From NCBI GenBank assembly GCA_015486815.1, contig WFQY01000124.1, forward strand, positions 1 through 17,901: a stretch of 17,901 nt of DNA, given 5' to 3'. The notes beneath the pieces were generated by a model that was not told the origin of the DNA, made no database searches, and was given only the letters and a program-made list of their open reading frames with translations. Below are positions 1 to 9,500 of this stretch, one piece after another. The stretch is from Phycisphaerae bacterium. Its GTDB lineage: Bacteria > Planctomycetota > Phycisphaerae > JAAYCJ01. Every line of letters begins with the position of its first letter. The stretch's first letter is position 1. The position numbers and the translations under genes were made by a program.

Positions 1-41
1 GCTGATGATATGTGTTTAAAATAAATACTTGTCAAAAAATC

Positions 42-46
42 GGAGG
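42..46 (+). promoter_or_regulatory. Ribosome binding site of the phosphoesterase-like gene
   Basis: GGAGG lies seven bases before the ATG at 54 and is a strong Shine-Dalgarno match. No convincing promoter is visible in the 41 bases before it, so the promoter, or an upstream operon partner, may lie outside the window. Confidence 0.8.
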
Positions 47-53
47 CATATAG

Positions 54-1928
54 ATGAATAAAAAATTGTTTGCATTGTTGGTTTTGGTAATAACGGTTTC
101 TGTCGATGCTCAACAAACGGGAGTGAAAGTTGTAGCTCCTGCTCTTAAACCTACACCTAATGTCGAGGTAAATAAGCTAACGATTCTCGAGCCGACACAG
201 GGGCGTCCGCGAATTATCAGGCCCGAAGAGTCGTTCTATTTTATGTTTCGTGTGAAAAAGTTCGATATGCCAAAGATAAATGTTGTCTTGGCGAACTCTC
301 TTTGTCCCCAGCAGAAGATTCAGCTAAGCGAGGTCTCTCCGCCCGTAGCGATGCAGCTTCATCATTGGGTAATGCTTCTTAAAGCACCCGCTCTGACCGC
401 ATCGGGAGTATATGATTTGGTTATTGACCTTGGCATAGGCTATCAGAGAGTTCCGCGAGCAATAAAAATTGTCAGAAAGATAAAGAAAAAATTTCGATTT
501 GTTCAGCTGTCAAATATGAATATAGGCCAACCCGATGCGCCCGATTTTGATTATCGACTGGTCGATGAAATAAACCTACTTAATCCGGAATTTATCATAG
601 CTACAGGCGATTTTCTTGCTGACGGAAGGGCGGAAGGTGCAAAAGGTTGGCAGCGGGTAAAGAGGTTTCTTTCTCATTTCAATGCGCCGTGTTATGTTAT
701 GTGTGGCGAGCAGGACGACGAGACAACCTATGCTCAGCAGATAAATCAATCTCTGACCGGTACGATTGACTATGGCCCTTATCACCTCTTCCTTATGATG
801 GATACCGCTTTGCATCCGATAGAAAAAGACAAACTTCAGCTTAATGCGTTAATGGAAGACCTAAAAGCCGCCAAACGGTCGATAATGACCTTTCTCGTCG
901 CCAACAGCGATCGATTAGGTGTAATCGACGGATTAAAGTCAATCGGAGCTGACCCTGCCAGTGTATTTGCTTCGGGCAGAGTCAAAGCTATCATTTGTGG
1001 CGGGAGTACCGATTGGGACTTTTCCGAATATAGAAATAAGCTTACCCAAGCTGGTCTGCTTGGTAAAATCGCATATATACGCACAGGCCAGTCGAGCACT
1101 TCGATGAAAAATGGCAGCGACGGAATAAGCAGATACCGTGTAATCGAAGTTGACGACGGTGTATTGAATTATATTTATCCGGAAGACCACCCGATAGCTG
1201 GCAGAAAGCTGCAATATTCCGTGCCCGTAGGCAGGATACGAATTTTCCGCTCGGGTCCGAACGACGGTTCGAGAGAAACGGAAAGGGTAACCATAGTAAA
1301 CACGCTCAATCAATCATTCGCCGACTGCCAAGTGATTTTCAGAATAGCAGGCACCGACCCTCAATCCGTAATAGTGGAAAATGCACGTAAAAAGAATGTA
1401 TTGCGTGTGAAGTCGAATCAGCTGCTCGTTATCGCTGACGTTGATCTTCCGGAAAAATCCGCAGTACAAATATTAGCTACTACCAATCATAAGACGGCAC
1501 AAGCATATAAAAAGCTGCCAGTAAAGGTCAGCTTAACTTCACCGGCCGAGTTGATATTTCGCTCCGCAAAGACCGCAACGGGTCTTAAATATCTGACAGC
1601 TAACAGCAGTCTCGAACTTGCTCTGACAAATCTCGGTAATACCAAACTTAGCACCGCTGTTCAGGTAACTCTCGCTGGTCAATCATTGATTTTAGGCAGA
1701 CCAATACTCTCTAAAACTCCCCTCGGCAATCAGCCCGCTGATATTATTTCAGCGATTAACACAACAGGACAAGACATAGAAATTCTGCCTAACAGTACCG
1801 TTAGGATGAGGGTTGCGCCTACCTTGAGATATATTACGCCCGGCAGGCATTTTATCTCCGTTTATTGTCTGAATGATCCACTAAAGAGGGTATCGGTATT
1901 TCCTGTTTTTGTGAAAGTAAACGATTGA
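54..1928 (+). CDS. Exported calcineurin-like phosphoesterase-fold protein, probably catalytically inactive
   Basis: The 624-aa protein begins with a Sec signal peptide (basic MNKK, hydrophobic core, likely cut after residues 19-20, before QQ). Residues about 42-125 form an Ig-like or purple-acid-phosphatase-type N-domain. Residues about 147-375 follow the order of a metallophosphoesterase: a first-strand motif LSNMNIG (151-157 region), GDFLADG (185-191), CGEQDDE (217-223) and CGGSTDW (315-321). In active enzymes these positions read D-x-H, GD, GNHD and GHxH. Here only the GD aspartate (D186) is clearly kept, so metal binding and hydrolysis are doubtful. Residues about 470-624 look like one or two Ig-like beta domains. 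The start is supported by GGAGG seven bases upstream. The next gene starts one base after the stop, so the two are co-translated. An exported pseudo-enzyme used for binding is my inference; the fold call is fairly safe. Confidence 0.75.
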   Translation: MNKKLFALLVLVITVSVDAQQTGVKVVAPALKPTPNVEVNKLTILEPTQGRPRIIRPEESFYFMFRVKKFDMPKINVVLANSLCPQQKIQLSEVSPPVAMQLHHWVMLLKAPALTASGVYDLVIDLGIGYQRVPRAIKIVRKIKKKFRFVQLSNMNIGQPDAPDFDYRLVDEINLLNPEFIIATGDFLADGRAEGAKGWQRVKRFLSHFNAPCYVMCGEQDDETTYAQQINQSLTGTIDYGPYHLFLMMDTALHPIEKDKLQLNALMEDLKAAKRSIMTFLVANSDRLGVIDGLKSIGADPASVFASGRVKAIICGGSTDWDFSEYRNKLTQAGLLGKIAYIRTGQSSTSMKNGSDGISRYRVIEVDDGVLNYIYPEDHPIAGRKLQYSVPVGRIRIFRSGPNDGSRETERVTIVNTLNQSFADCQVIFRIAGTDPQSVIVENARKKNVLRVKSNQLLVIADVDLPEKSAVQILATTNHKTAQAYKKLPVKVSLTSPAELIFRSAKTATGLKYLTANSSLELALTNLGNTKLSTAVQVTLAGQSLILGRPILSKTPLGNQPADIISAINTTGQDIEILPNSTVRMRVAPTLRYITPGRHFISVYCLNDPLKRVSVFPVFVKVND

Positions 1929-1929
1929 T

Positions 1930-2961
1930 ATGAGCAGCTCGACGGAAAAAACTCTCTCTCCGGGCAAACTGCCACATCGTCAGCTTCAAGCTATGCTTGA
2001 GTCGTTACGCAGCAAAAGGGACAAATCCGTAGTGATAGGTCCCGCTATGGGAATAGATGCTGCTGTTGTCAATCTTCCGTCCGGTATGATAGCAATTACC
2101 TGCGACCCCATTACACTTGCAGGCGATCTCGCTGCTTATTATTGCGTCAACGTTAATGCCAATGATATAGCTGTGATGGGTGCGGAACCCGAATATATGA
2201 TAGTTTCAGCTCTTTTTCCGCCAACACCTGCCAAAGAGATTAAAAAAACCGCCCGTCAACTTGCAAAATATGCCAATGAACTTGATATAAAAATCATAGG
2301 TGGCCATACGGAAATAACCGAAGCGGTTAATATGCCCGTTTTGATTGCCACTATGTTTGGCCGATTGAGAAAGAGGGGACGAATCATATCAGCTACCGCT
2401 GCAAAGCCCGGCGAGGTGGTAATAATGACCAAGTACGCTGCTATCGAAACGACATCGATTATTGCTCGTGAGAAGACGCAGACATTAAAGCAGGCTGGTT
2501 TTTCCGTAAATGAGATAAGAAAAGCTAAAAATTTATTGTTCAAACCGGGAATAAGTATCATTCCGGAAGCAAAAATCGCTTTTGATATAAAATGTTCAGC
2601 GATGCACGATGTTACCGAAGGTGGGATAATTTCCGCATTGTGGGAACTTGCGCAAGCGAGCAATACAAAGATTGAAGTATCACTCGACGATATACCGATT
2701 TTACCTATAACGAAGCGGATGTGCAAACTTTGGGACATTGACCCGTTACGCACGATATCATCGGGCTCGCTTTTGGTAACGATATCCGCCGAGAGGGCGG
2801 AGAGGTTTATCCGCAAACTCGCTGAAGCGAAGATATCCGCTTGTTGTATCGGGCGTGTACTTTCGGGCAAGGTTGGCTTATTCGAAAGTAAAAAAAGAAA
2901 AAAATTGTTGCCTTGCCAAGATGAAATTGTGAAGATATACAAAAGAAATGTTGAATTGTGA
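1930..2961 (+). CDS. AIR synthase-related (PurM/HypE-like) protein
   Basis: This 343-aa protein has the two-domain PurM/HypE/SelD/ThiL architecture. The N-terminal half shows GIDAAVV (about residue 42), a dimer/nucleotide-site segment N-x-NDIAVMGAEP (about 76-87) and IGGHTEIT (about 121-128). The C-terminal half shows MHDVTEGGI (about 225-233). These are typical of ATP-using members that form acyl-phosphate or iminophosphate intermediates. The true substrate cannot be read from sequence. HypE would end in a PRIC-type cysteine tail, but this protein ends in KRNVEL, so it is not a classical HypE, and no other hyp gene is nearby. It lacks the N-terminal Cys/Sec loop expected of SelD. The best call is the 'PurM-like, AIR synthase-related' group of unknown function. 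It has no signal peptide and should be cytoplasmic. It starts one base after the preceding stop (TGATATG), indicating translational coupling to an exported protein. Confidence 0.8.
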   Translation: MSSSTEKTLSPGKLPHRQLQAMLESLRSKRDKSVVIGPAMGIDAAVVNLPSGMIAITCDPITLAGDLAAYYCVNVNANDIAVMGAEPEYMIVSALFPPTPAKEIKKTARQLAKYANELDIKIIGGHTEITEAVNMPVLIATMFGRLRKRGRIISATAAKPGEVVIMTKYAAIETTSIIAREKTQTLKQAGFSVNEIRKAKNLLFKPGISIIPEAKIAFDIKCSAMHDVTEGGIISALWELAQASNTKIEVSLDDIPILPITKRMCKLWDIDPLRTISSGSLLVTISAERAERFIRKLAEAKISACCIGRVLSGKVGLFESKKRKKLLPCQDEIVKIYKRNVEL

Positions 2962-3020
2962 TTATTGATTGTTGATTTGGTGCTTTAACAGATGCCGAAT
3001 TTTTGTAAAGTACTTTTTTC

Positions 3021-3049
3021 TTGACAGGTTATAAACAATATAGGATAAT
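3021..3049 (+). promoter_or_regulatory. Near-consensus sigma-70 promoter for the lipoprotein/protease module
   Basis: TTGACA (3021-3026) is separated by exactly 17 bases from GATAAT (3044-3049), a perfect -35 and a 5-of-6 -10. Transcription would start near 3056, giving a leader of about 70 bases before the ATG at 3126. The promoter lies in the 164-base gap after the AIR synthase-like gene, so it splits the + strand genes into two transcription units. Its strength suggests constitutive high expression. No operator or riboswitch fold was recognised in the leader. Confidence 0.7.
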
Positions 3050-3112
3050 TAATATGGTACGCGAGGTACTACTGATTCCAGGCCTACGGAAGTTAAGTAA
3101 AATGAATCCATT

Positions 3113-3118
3113 AGAGGA
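3113..3118 (+). promoter_or_regulatory. Ribosome binding site fixing the start of the first lipoprotein
   Basis: AGAGGA lies seven bases before ATG 3126. That start gives an immediate lipoprotein signal peptide. Longer in-frame readings (TTG at 3021, ATG at 3054 or 3102) either overlap the promoter or put a charged, non-signal extension before the hydrophobic core. Confidence 0.7.
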
Positions 3119-3125
3119 CAGAAAT

Positions 3126-6100
3126 ATGAACAGCAGAAATAGTCTATTTTTATGTTTTTCCCTTCTCTTTCTTATCATTTTAGTCGGCTGCAACGGTGTT
3201 CCGAGTCCGTCATCGATAATCGAAGGGGGAAGCATAAGCATACCAGCTATAACGCTTACCAATCTTGGTACAACAGGCGAGCCGGTTCTTCTCGGAATAG
3301 GTAGTACATTTAAAATAACGTGGGAGCTGACCAATCCGCCGGAAAGCAGCAAAGTTGAGCTTATACTGGATGAAGACGGTGATCCGCATACTAAGGACGA
3401 TCAGATAGTAATAACCCCGTCAGGCGGCATCGATGGTTCGGATGGAGAGTATGATTTCACACCTACCGAAGCGATGAAAGATGCTGGATTAAAGACCGCC
3501 GTCGATTATACGGTCATAGCGAAACTAATGGCGAATGGATTTTTGTATGATCAGGAGCTTTCCGAACGAAAGATAAGAATAGGCGAAGGGGGTGTAACCA
3601 TAACATCTCCTACGTCCGATGTAACCAAAGCCAAAGGATTACCCATAGATATAACGTGGGAACTGACAAATAATCTCTGTACGAATCTACCCGACAAAGA
3701 AAAAATAATTCATTTATATCTTGATACCGGTACGGACTATAACGCTGCAACATCGATAGAAATTACCCCGACAGATGGTATAGATGCTTGTGCTGGCAGT
3801 TTCGAGCTTCATACAGGGGAAATATCCGATCTTAAGCTTAATACCGCATATCATATTATAGCTCGGCTCTTCATCGATGGTGTGGAGCATTCGCGTCAGG
3901 TAAGTTCTGCGACGATAACAACGGTTGCTTCGCTAACGGTTACAGCTCCTACCGATGATATTCGGGAGAATTTGGATAATATAACAGTCTCGTGGCAGGT
4001 ACAGGGGCGAGACGCGACCGGTTTATTTGTCGAGATATTAGCGAAACTCCCGAATGTGCAAAATGACCCTGACAGAATCATCTCACCGGAATTTTCAGCT
4101 ACTGCTGGAACAGGCACCGCCGATGCATCTAAGCTTCCGCCTGGTACGTATGAAATATGGGTTAAATTGTTCGAACGTGATTCGTCTGGCGAGAAGATCG
4201 AACTCGATCGCGCAAAAGCAGACGGACGAATCATAATAGTTGGCGGTTATACGGGTACTTATGACCTATCGGATATGTCTGCTGAAGAGGCGAAGCATTA
4301 TTCACCCATTGACGGAGCGGTATTTGAAGGTTTCAATATAAACGATGAAGTTGGCTTCGAGGTTGCAGGTGTCGGCGATATTGATGGTGATAAGCACTCG
4401 GATATTTTAATATTCTCAAGATATGGTCAAGAATATACGGTGGGAAACGCCGGCTCCGCTTACTTGATTTATGGTAAAGATGATATTCCAAGTACTGTGA
4501 AACTCAATAGCGTTGCTGCCCCTAATGAGGCAGGGAGGGTTGTTGATGGTACATTGATGCTATTGCCGATGGAGAATATGGCAAGGGATGATAATGGCAG
4601 TATCAAAGGAGAATATTCAGCAATAGGGTTGCCTGATATTTCAGGGGATCAAAAGGGCGATCTTATGATAGGTGCTCCGGATGCGGCGCCATTGGTGTTT
4701 CACTATGCAAATTATACCGATAGTGATGCAACCGTTACTGACCATTTTGGTTTGGAACGCCAGATTCCTAAAGGCACAGCAGGAGTGGAACCAGCTCACG
4801 TACATCCGCAGTTTCATATAACTGGTCCGTATGGTTCTGATACCAGAACATTTTCATTAGAGTATGGCTCTGCTTTGGATGATGAGCACTATATGCCAGG
4901 AGATACAATAAACGTAATTGTCCGTCAGGCAGCTTCTGGCGATACAATTACAGAAGTAACAGTTGACCACTATAGGCAAATTCGCGGTGCTGTTTATCTG
5001 CTAACAAGTCAAAGACTCTCAGCTTATCGTAACAAGGTATATGACCTCGCAAAGATAGGTAGCCCCCGTGAAGATGGGGTAAACGATACTCCCTCTGCTA
5101 TGGGAACAACCTATGTAAGTTTCGCTGCAGGTCCTTTGGAACGTGCCGATATGATTACATGGCTTGGTAGTGGTGATGACAATCCGGATGATGGATTTGG
5201 TAGTTCTGTTTCTGTTGTAGAGGATATCGACTCAGATGGATTTCCTGAGTTATTAATGACTGCTCCACGTGCGAGGGTAGAAGATATAGCAAATTCTGCC
5301 TTTCCAACAAGACAGGAGGCAGGAGTGCTTATTCGCCTTGATGGAAATATAAGGCCAAATAGTATTATGACAGGTGTAGGAAAAATTTCGTGGATGGTGC
5401 CTGAACAATGGTGGCAATTGGGAGATAGATTCAACAGTGAACCTCCTAATACCGACGGCGATAGAACAGGCGTAAAGACTGATATATTAGGTGCACAGAC
5501 GGGTAGTTTACTCGATGGGGTAGCTGGCCTTGGTAGGTTCGAAAAAACAGATGAATTTGGAACAAAATATGTGGACGGCGATTTTAACGGAGATTCTGTT
5601 CCTGATATTGTCGTAGGTGCACCGGGAGAGAATGGAAGTGCAGGTTCTATATACATTATACCCGTGCGTTCTGTCTTCGGTAGGCGTGTAGCGACAATCG
5701 ATCTTGCAGATTTCAACAAAGAAATTCCGATAGAAGAGAATCCTGATTTTGAGGTTCCCATATTGGGAGTAAAACTCTCCGGTACGATTGCCGGTGAAAA
5801 ACTCGGACAGATAGTTAAGCCTGCTGGTGATTTCAACGGTGATGGTCTTGCTGACGTTATGTTTGCAACGCCTCAAGCTGACGGTTCAGGCCGAGCGGAA
5901 GCAGGCAGGGTAATATTGATGTTCGGTCAACCCGATGTAATGGGCGATTTTACCGTTGATGAAGTAGATAGCCATAAAGGAACTCAGCTCCCCGGGTTGA
6001 TCTTCGAAGGACAGGCACCTTATGATCATTTGGGTACCCGAATTGTCTCCGTAGGCGATGTCAATGGCGATGGGCTTGACGATATATTGGTAGCAGCTCC

Positions 6101-6497
6101 CGATGCTGATGCGCCGGGCAAAAATGATTGCGGTAAAATCTACCTGATTTACGGAAAGAAAAATATTATCAAGACCGACCCTGCCACTGGCTTCAAATAT
6201 GTCGATTATGACGGCGATGGTCAACCTGATGAGTTCTGGAATGTCCAAGCTATCGGCAGATTGGTGCTCAATAATACTCCCGATGGCACAAAACTTCCGG
6301 GAGCTGTTTTCGTAGGCGAATCTGCCAGCGATCATCTTCAAGCGGTCTCGCCCGCGGGCGATGTCAACGGAGATGGCGTAGGCGATTTTATAATAGGTGC
6401 ACCACAAGCGGATGTTGATTATGGCGATCATTTCCCACAGGATAACAACGCAGGTAAAGCGTATTTGATATACGGACGTAAATTTGTTATACCGTAA
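3126..6497 (+). CDS. Large FG-GAP (integrin-alpha-like) beta-propeller lipoprotein with Ig-like repeats
   Basis: From the ATG at 3126 the protein is 1123 aa. It opens with a lipoprotein signal peptide ending in lipobox LVGC (Cys22). Cys22 is followed by Asn-Gly, not Asp, so outer-membrane sorting is plausible. Residues about 34-370 hold three Ig-like repeats of about 110 aa, each carrying an ITWEL/SWQV strand. Repeat 2 has a Cys pair (in NNLC and DACAG), a likely disulfide. From about 373 to the end there is one seven-bladed propeller. Each blade has a calcium loop of the D-x-[DN]-x-D type: near residues 416 (DIDGDKHSD), 502 (DISGDQKGD), 698 (DIDSDGFPE), 817 (DFNGDSVPD), 901, 977 and 1078 (DVNGDG). 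A further EF-hand-like DYDGDG loop lies between blades 6 and 7. FG-GAP propellers bind ligands extracellularly; the ligand here is unknown. The next gene is a longer paralogue. Confidence 0.88.
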   Translation: MNSRNSLFLCFSLLFLIILVGCNGVPSPSSIIEGGSISIPAITLTNLGTTGEPVLLGIGSTFKITWELTNPPESSKVELILDEDGDPHTKDDQIVITPSGGIDGSDGEYDFTPTEAMKDAGLKTAVDYTVIAKLMANGFLYDQELSERKIRIGEGGVTITSPTSDVTKAKGLPIDITWELTNNLCTNLPDKEKIIHLYLDTGTDYNAATSIEITPTDGIDACAGSFELHTGEISDLKLNTAYHIIARLFIDGVEHSRQVSSATITTVASLTVTAPTDDIRENLDNITVSWQVQGRDATGLFVEILAKLPNVQNDPDRIISPEFSATAGTGTADASKLPPGTYEIWVKLFERDSSGEKIELDRAKADGRIIIVGGYTGTYDLSDMSAEEAKHYSPIDGAVFEGFNINDEVGFEVAGVGDIDGDKHSDILIFSRYGQEYTVGNAGSAYLIYGKDDIPSTVKLNSVAAPNEAGRVVDGTLMLLPMENMARDDNGSIKGEYSAIGLPDISGDQKGDLMIGAPDAAPLVFHYANYTDSDATVTDHFGLERQIPKGTAGVEPAHVHPQFHITGPYGSDTRTFSLEYGSALDDEHYMPGDTINVIVRQAASGDTITEVTVDHYRQIRGAVYLLTSQRLSAYRNKVYDLAKIGSPREDGVNDTPSAMGTTYVSFAAGPLERADMITWLGSGDDNPDDGFGSSVSVVEDIDSDGFPELLMTAPRARVEDIANSAFPTRQEAGVLIRLDGNIRPNSIMTGVGKISWMVPEQWWQLGDRFNSEPPNTDGDRTGVKTDILGAQTGSLLDGVAGLGRFEKTDEFGTKYVDGDFNGDSVPDIVVGAPGENGSAGSIYIIPVRSVFGRRVATIDLADFNKEIPIEENPDFEVPILGVKLSGTIAGEKLGQIVKPAGDFNGDGLADVMFATPQADGSGRAEAGRVILMFGQPDVMGDFTVDEVDSHKGTQLPGLIFEGQAPYDHLGTRIVSVGDVNGDGLDDILVAAPDADAPGKNDCGKIYLIYGKKNIIKTDPATGFKYVDYDGDGQPDEFWNVQAIGRLVLNNTPDGTKLPGAVFVGESASDHLQAVSPAGDVNGDGVGDFIIGAPQADVDYGDHFPQDNNAGKAYLIYGRKFVIP
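4242..6494 (+). repeat. Seven FG-GAP repeats, first lipoprotein
   Basis: Protein-level repeat forming one closed seven-bladed propeller. The calcium loops are encoded near 4371, 4629, 5217, 5574, 5826, 6054 and 6357. Loops 4 to 7 are the most canonical (DFNGD or DVNGD followed by D[VFI]...GAP-like turns). Blade 1 has FSRYG in place of the usual GAP turn, and the paralogue shares this change. A long interblade segment runs between loops 2 and 3 (about 196 residues loop to loop, against about 76-120 elsewhere). That is where the paralogue carries its insertion. Confidence 0.8.
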
Positions 6498-6582
6498 AGG
6501 TTTTAGGTGCAATTGGTTATATCGATTGTGTTGTGTTAGGCAAATAGGCCCGAAGGTTTGTTGATAACGAGGAAGGTGTAAT

Positions 6583-9500
6583 ATGTTAGATACTAAGCGA
6601 ATCACGAGATGTTTTATTAGCAGTTTGCTTTTGCTTTCTCTCATTCCGATAGCAGGGTGTCTGAACGTAGCTCCGCTGATACCAGCCGGAGCGGTAGATG
6701 ACAGTGGCAATATCTCTTCCGATTCGGACAGCGGTCAATCTCAGGTGAGTGATTCTGCTCAGACAGCAATCGATATTCTTTCACCAAAAACAGACGTTAC
6801 CATATTCGTAGGTCAGCCGGTGCTTATAAGTTGGACGATAGATAATGTGCCTACAAGTCCTACAATGGATGTTTTATACAGCGACGAAAGTGATACTACC
6901 GGTACCACACATACATTTGTAGCTGATCTCCCGACTTCTCAGGTAGGAGCTGTTCAGGTTGATACCTCTAATCTTGCCCCCGACCATACATATATAATAA
7001 CGCTCAGGCTCAAATCGAGCGGAACGGAAGTGCTTACCCAGCAGGCTACCGGCAAAATAATTGTTCAGAGGGGAACATTGGATGTTTCTACCCCCGATTT
7101 GGATGTATCTATTCTTCCCTCCGAAAGTTATACGGTAAATTGGAATGGCACTTATTTACCTGCGAACAGTACGCTTGACATCTTCCTCGATGTTGACAAC
7201 GATAGCGATAATGGAAACGAAGTAGTCCTATCGAGCAAGAGCAAAACGCTATCAGCTGGTGGTACTCAATCTGGCTCTATAGACATTACCGGACAGGACA
7301 TTATCGATAACGCACAGACGAATGTTTCATATTTCGTCGGCTTGCGCATCACAAAAGACGGGCAAAAATATCTCGTTTCGTATGCCCCCGGCACTCTACG
7401 TCTATATTCGGGAACAGGATTGATCGTATTAACCCCGGCAGCTGATACTAATGTAAGTTGGGGAGCTTCGTTTACCGTGTCTTGGTCTCACAATGGTGTT
7501 CCCGATAATGTTACTCTAAATATATTTTTCAAAGATGTGCAGGATGGTAGCGAGATTGCAGGTCCGCAAAATGTAAAAGTTACCGATGGCCAGAAGGATG
7601 TTGATACCAATGATCTTCAATTAAATCATCAATATGAAATTATTCTTCGTGCCTACGATGGTGCGAATCAAATAGCTGAAGTTTCCGCTCCCGGTAAAGT
7701 TACGGTAGGTACAGGTGGAATTACTATCCAATTTACCAACGATGATCTTAATCAAGGAGACAGAAAGCTCTATATTGGTGCCGACTCAACCTATACGATT
7801 AATTGGAAAGTCTCCGCTGCTCCTACCGATGCTAAGGTTAGGCTTTTCGTAAGTAATGATAGAAATCTTGCTACCACCGAAGATCAGGTAGAGATAACTC
7901 CGAATGGCGGGGTCTCCGCGTCTGCCAAAACCTACGATTTTACACCTAATTATGATGATTTCAGTATTTTTGCCGATAGGGACTTTTATGTGATAGCTCA
8001 GCTCGTTTCCGCCGATGGCGAAGAACTCGCACAAACCGCATCTACAGCTCTCGTTCACATCGGAGATGGTAGCGTTAATATCCTTACACCGGATAGCGAT
8101 ATTAATGCGAAGCTTGGTGATACGGTAACAGTAACTTGGCAAGTTCTCGGAGACTTTTGCAGCAGAGACGCTGGCTTGGCTAAAACTTTGAGATTGTATG
8201 CTGACGAGGTGCCTTACTATCGCCAAGGTGTGTCCGTAGAATTAACCGATACCAATGGCATAGATGTATGTGGTGGCGTTTCCTCATATACATTTGATAC
8301 CGATAAATTATCTCCTGCCAAAACATATTATATAATAGGTCGGCTTTTGGTAGAAAGTAGAAATGAGCCGGAACATCAAGCAGTAGCTAAAGGTAAAATT
8401 ATTGCATCGGATGTCGAATTTAATGTCCTAACTCCGGATAAAGTTGTCTCACCGTCCGAATTAAGTGCAATAAATGTTACTTGGGAAATAGACGGCATAG
8501 AATTAGCTGGTAAAAAGGTACGAATTTATGCTGAAAAAGAAAATGGTTCTAATGAAGAAACTCCCATTATTTCCCCTACTCCGCCAGCTGGCGATTACGA
8601 TGCCTCCGCCGGTGCGGGCATCGCAGATGCATCCAAACTACCTCCAGGAACATATAAAATCAAATGTGTTCTTTTCGATGTTGACGATGATGGAAATGAA
8701 GTAGTTCGCGCTACCGCCTATGCTCCCGGTAAAATCATAATAGGTGTTGGCTATAATGGCACCTTTGATCTGGCGGATATGGAAAATGGCGACAAGGTTA
8801 ATTATTCTCCCGTTGATGGTGCAATATTTACCGGTTTTAACATAGATGATCAGGCTGGTTATCAGGTAGCAGGCCTCGGAGATCTCGATGGCGATGGCCA
8901 CGGCGATTTTCTGATATTCTCACGTTATGGCCAAGAATATACCGTCGGTAAAGCAGGTTCCGCTTATCTGGTTTACGGCAATGAAAACTTGGGTGGCCAA
9001 CCAAATCAGCAAGGGAAGGTATTCAAAGTTGATCTTAATGCTGTTCCCAATCCGTTTGGCCTTAATCAACCGGTAACGGGGACTCTAATGTTATTCCCAA
9101 TGGAAAATCTTGCCACAAACGACGATAATGTGGGTAAATTTTCCGTTTTGAGTCTGCCCGACATCAGCTCGGACGGTAAGGGCGACTTCCTTATAAAGGT
9201 AGCCCAAAATGCTCCTTTAACAATAGACTATACTAATGTTGGACGATTTGACGTTACGTTTACCGATCCTTACGGATTACAAAGAACTGTATTTGGAATG
9301 GATAACCCTAATGCGACCGGAGTAGCGGCTAGAAAACTTGTTGATATAATGCATGTTTGTCCGAAATTCTCGCTAAAAAATCTGCCTAATGATCCGAAAT
9401 TCTTGTATGATGAAAATGGCAAAGTAATAGGGGTTGAGAGAGGTACAATCGACCTTGATTTTACTTTCGGTTCCGATCCTGATGAGACAAGTTTGGAGTA

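Noticed and set aside
1930..2961. HypE or SelD assignment
   Set aside because: No PRIC-type C-terminus for HypE, no N-terminal catalytic Cys/Sec loop for SelD, and no partner genes of either pathway in the window.
3007..3016. AAAGTACTTT palindrome followed by T-rich sequence as a terminator of the PurM-like gene
   Set aside because: A stem of at most five A/T-rich pairs without a loop is too weak; more likely part of the region upstream of the promoter.
5886..6710. A 274-codon open frame on the - strand opposite the end of the first lipoprotein and the start of the second
   Set aside because: It is antisense to FG-GAP coding sequence with clear protein homology, has no family resemblance of its own, and spans two genes and their gap. 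The same applies to the - strand frames at 5111-5836 and 2256-2942.
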